Shown: one piece after another, positions 5,003-5,810 of the stretch | Layout: each line of letters starts with the position of its first letter | How positions within the stretch are numbered: position 1 is the stretch's first letter | The notes under the pieces: model-generated | Database searches by the model: none | Told to the model about the DNA's origin: nothing | Seen by the model: the letters and a program-made list of their open reading frames with translations, nothing else | NCBI GenBank assembly: GCA_004557545.1 | Contig: SFGV01000088.1 | Coordinates: forward strand, 1-5,810 | Direction of reading: 5' to 3' | DNA from: Succinatimonas hippei | GTDB taxonomy: Bacteria > Pseudomonadota > Gammaproteobacteria > Enterobacterales > Succinivibrionaceae | DNA: 5,810 nucleotides | Position numbers and translations under genes: made by a program

Positions 5003-5810
5003 ACGCCGGAGTGCACCTTTCCTGAGTCAAAGAGTTTGTAGAAATCATCCTGAGGGATAGGTTTTGAATAGAAATACCCCTGAATCTCATCTATCCCTAT
5101 TTCTTTTAACGCGTCGCGCTGGATGGGTTTCTCTACACCTTCAGCAACAGTACCAATCTTGAGCTCACGGCACATTCTGGTCATCTCGCTTAGGATCACG
5201 CGGATTTTCTTATTGTCAGGATTTAGCAGTGAATCTATAAGACGCTTGTCGAATTTGATCTCGTTTACCGGCAAATCCGAGAGTACCCACAAATTGGCGT
5301 GAGCCACGCCAAAGTCATCGATGGAGGTCTTAAAGCCTGCTTTAGAGAGGTTAACGCATGATGAGATCAGCTCGTTTTTAAAGAATGTCTGTGAGCGTTC
5401 TGAAATCTCGATGATTATCGATGAGGGATCGATATTGTAATCCTTGACGATTTTTTTAACTGACTCAATAAAGTCTGGCCGGACGGCGCTGTGGCGTGAG
5501 AAGTTGCATGAGACCGGAATGACCTTGAGACCTTTATCCAAGCGCTCACGCATCCTTCTGCATATCGTATTTAGAACGAAGAAGTCGATAAGGTGAGTGT
5601 AGTGTGAAGCCTCAAGCGGAGGAATAAATTCGTTTGGTGAAATAATGCTGCCATTAAATTGCAGTCTGATCAAAGCTTCTGCTGATGTAATAGCCTCATG
5701 GTCACCTTTAATACATACCTTGGGCTGGTAGTAGACCATGAAGTTATTGTTTGAGATCAGCTTTGAAATTTTAACTGGGCTTATGATGTCAAGAACGAGA
5801 TCCTTGGTGT
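4999..5810 (-). CDS. EAL-domain cyclic-di-GMP phosphodiesterase (partial, 5' end outside window)
   Basis: 269 residues are visible and the frame stays open to the right edge, so the ATG at 5739 is internal. Upstream codons read LISNNNF before MVYYQPKV, the usual linker-to-EAL junction, which often follows a GGDEF, PAS or sensor domain. EAL enzymes hydrolyse c-di-GMP to pGpG and promote motility over biofilm. Counting from the first visible residue, the expected catalytic and metal-binding positions are present: E44 (AEALIR), N102 (SCNFS), E134 (IEISE), D164-D165 (DDFG), K185 (IKFD), E223 (AEGVE) and Q243 (QGY). However, loop 6 after DDFG reads VAHANL instead of the common TGYSSL. That loop helps dimerisation and ligand-coupled catalysis, so activity may be reduced. 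It lies upstream of and codirectional with mntP, 133 bases apart. Confidence 0.93.
   Translation of the reverse strand, partial: TKDLVLDIISPVKISKLISNNNFMVYYQPKVCIKGDHEAITSAEALIRLQFNGSIISPNEFIPPLEASHYTHLIDFFVLNTICRRMRERLDKGLKVIPVSCNFSRHSAVRPDFIESVKKIVKDYNIDPSSIIIEISERSQTFFKNELISSCVNLSKAGFKTSIDDFGVAHANLWVLSDLPVNEIKFDKRLIDSLLNPDNKKIRVILSEMTRMCRELKIGTVAEGVEKPIQRDALKEIGIDEIQGYFYSKPIPQDDFYKLFDSGKVHSGV

Noticed and set aside
5737..5739. ATG at 5739 as the true start of the EAL protein
   Set aside because: The frame is open upstream to the edge and encodes the usual pre-EAL linker, so the gene is cut by the window.

Overview
The window reads as chromosomal DNA of an anaerobic or facultative gammaproteobacterium, perhaps a gut Succinivibrionaceae-like lineage. 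This rests on a YigZ/IMPACT protein and an MntP exporter of proteobacterial type, a BDH-type iron alcohol dehydrogenase of the kind common in fermenting anaerobes, an EAL signalling protein, and moderate GC with AT-rich promoters. The family-level placement is inference only. No rRNA, tRNA or CRISPR array is visible.

Left part (1-1120): the first ~94 bases look like the right end of an IS200/IS605-type (TnpB-encoding) element, with the end hairpin and the last codons of tnpB. Directly after it lies a small exported protein resembling the DUF1036 family (140-529). Next comes an exact match to a sigma-54 promoter (TGGCAC-N5-TTGC-T, 556-571) driving an orphan Ser/Asn/Thr-rich 153-residue protein (625-1086), which is followed by a hairpin. 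This promoter plus unknown protein is the most distinctive thing in the window.

Middle part (1121-4291, plus strand): a ~350-base gap holds several palindromes and a good sigma-70 promoter with a palindrome across its -10. It drives a monocistronic iron-dependent alcohol dehydrogenase (1445-2608) that is closed by a strong intrinsic terminator. A two-gene unit follows: a 10-helix EamA/DMT transporter (2761-3672) whose 3' end overlaps the start of yigZ (about 3665-4291).

Right part (4284-5810, minus strand): mntP (Mn2+ exporter) converges on yigZ with an 8-bp tail-to-tail overlap. Its ~100-nt leader carries two similar inverted repeats. Upstream of it is the C-terminal part of an EAL-domain cyclic-di-GMP phosphodiesterase that continues past the window edge. 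It keeps the catalytic residues but has a degenerate loop 6.

The genes do not form one pathway. They are small independent units: redox/aldehyde detoxification or fermentation, metabolite export, metal homeostasis and c-di-GMP signalling. I see no clear multi-gene undescribed system; the best lead is the sigma-54-controlled orphan protein.
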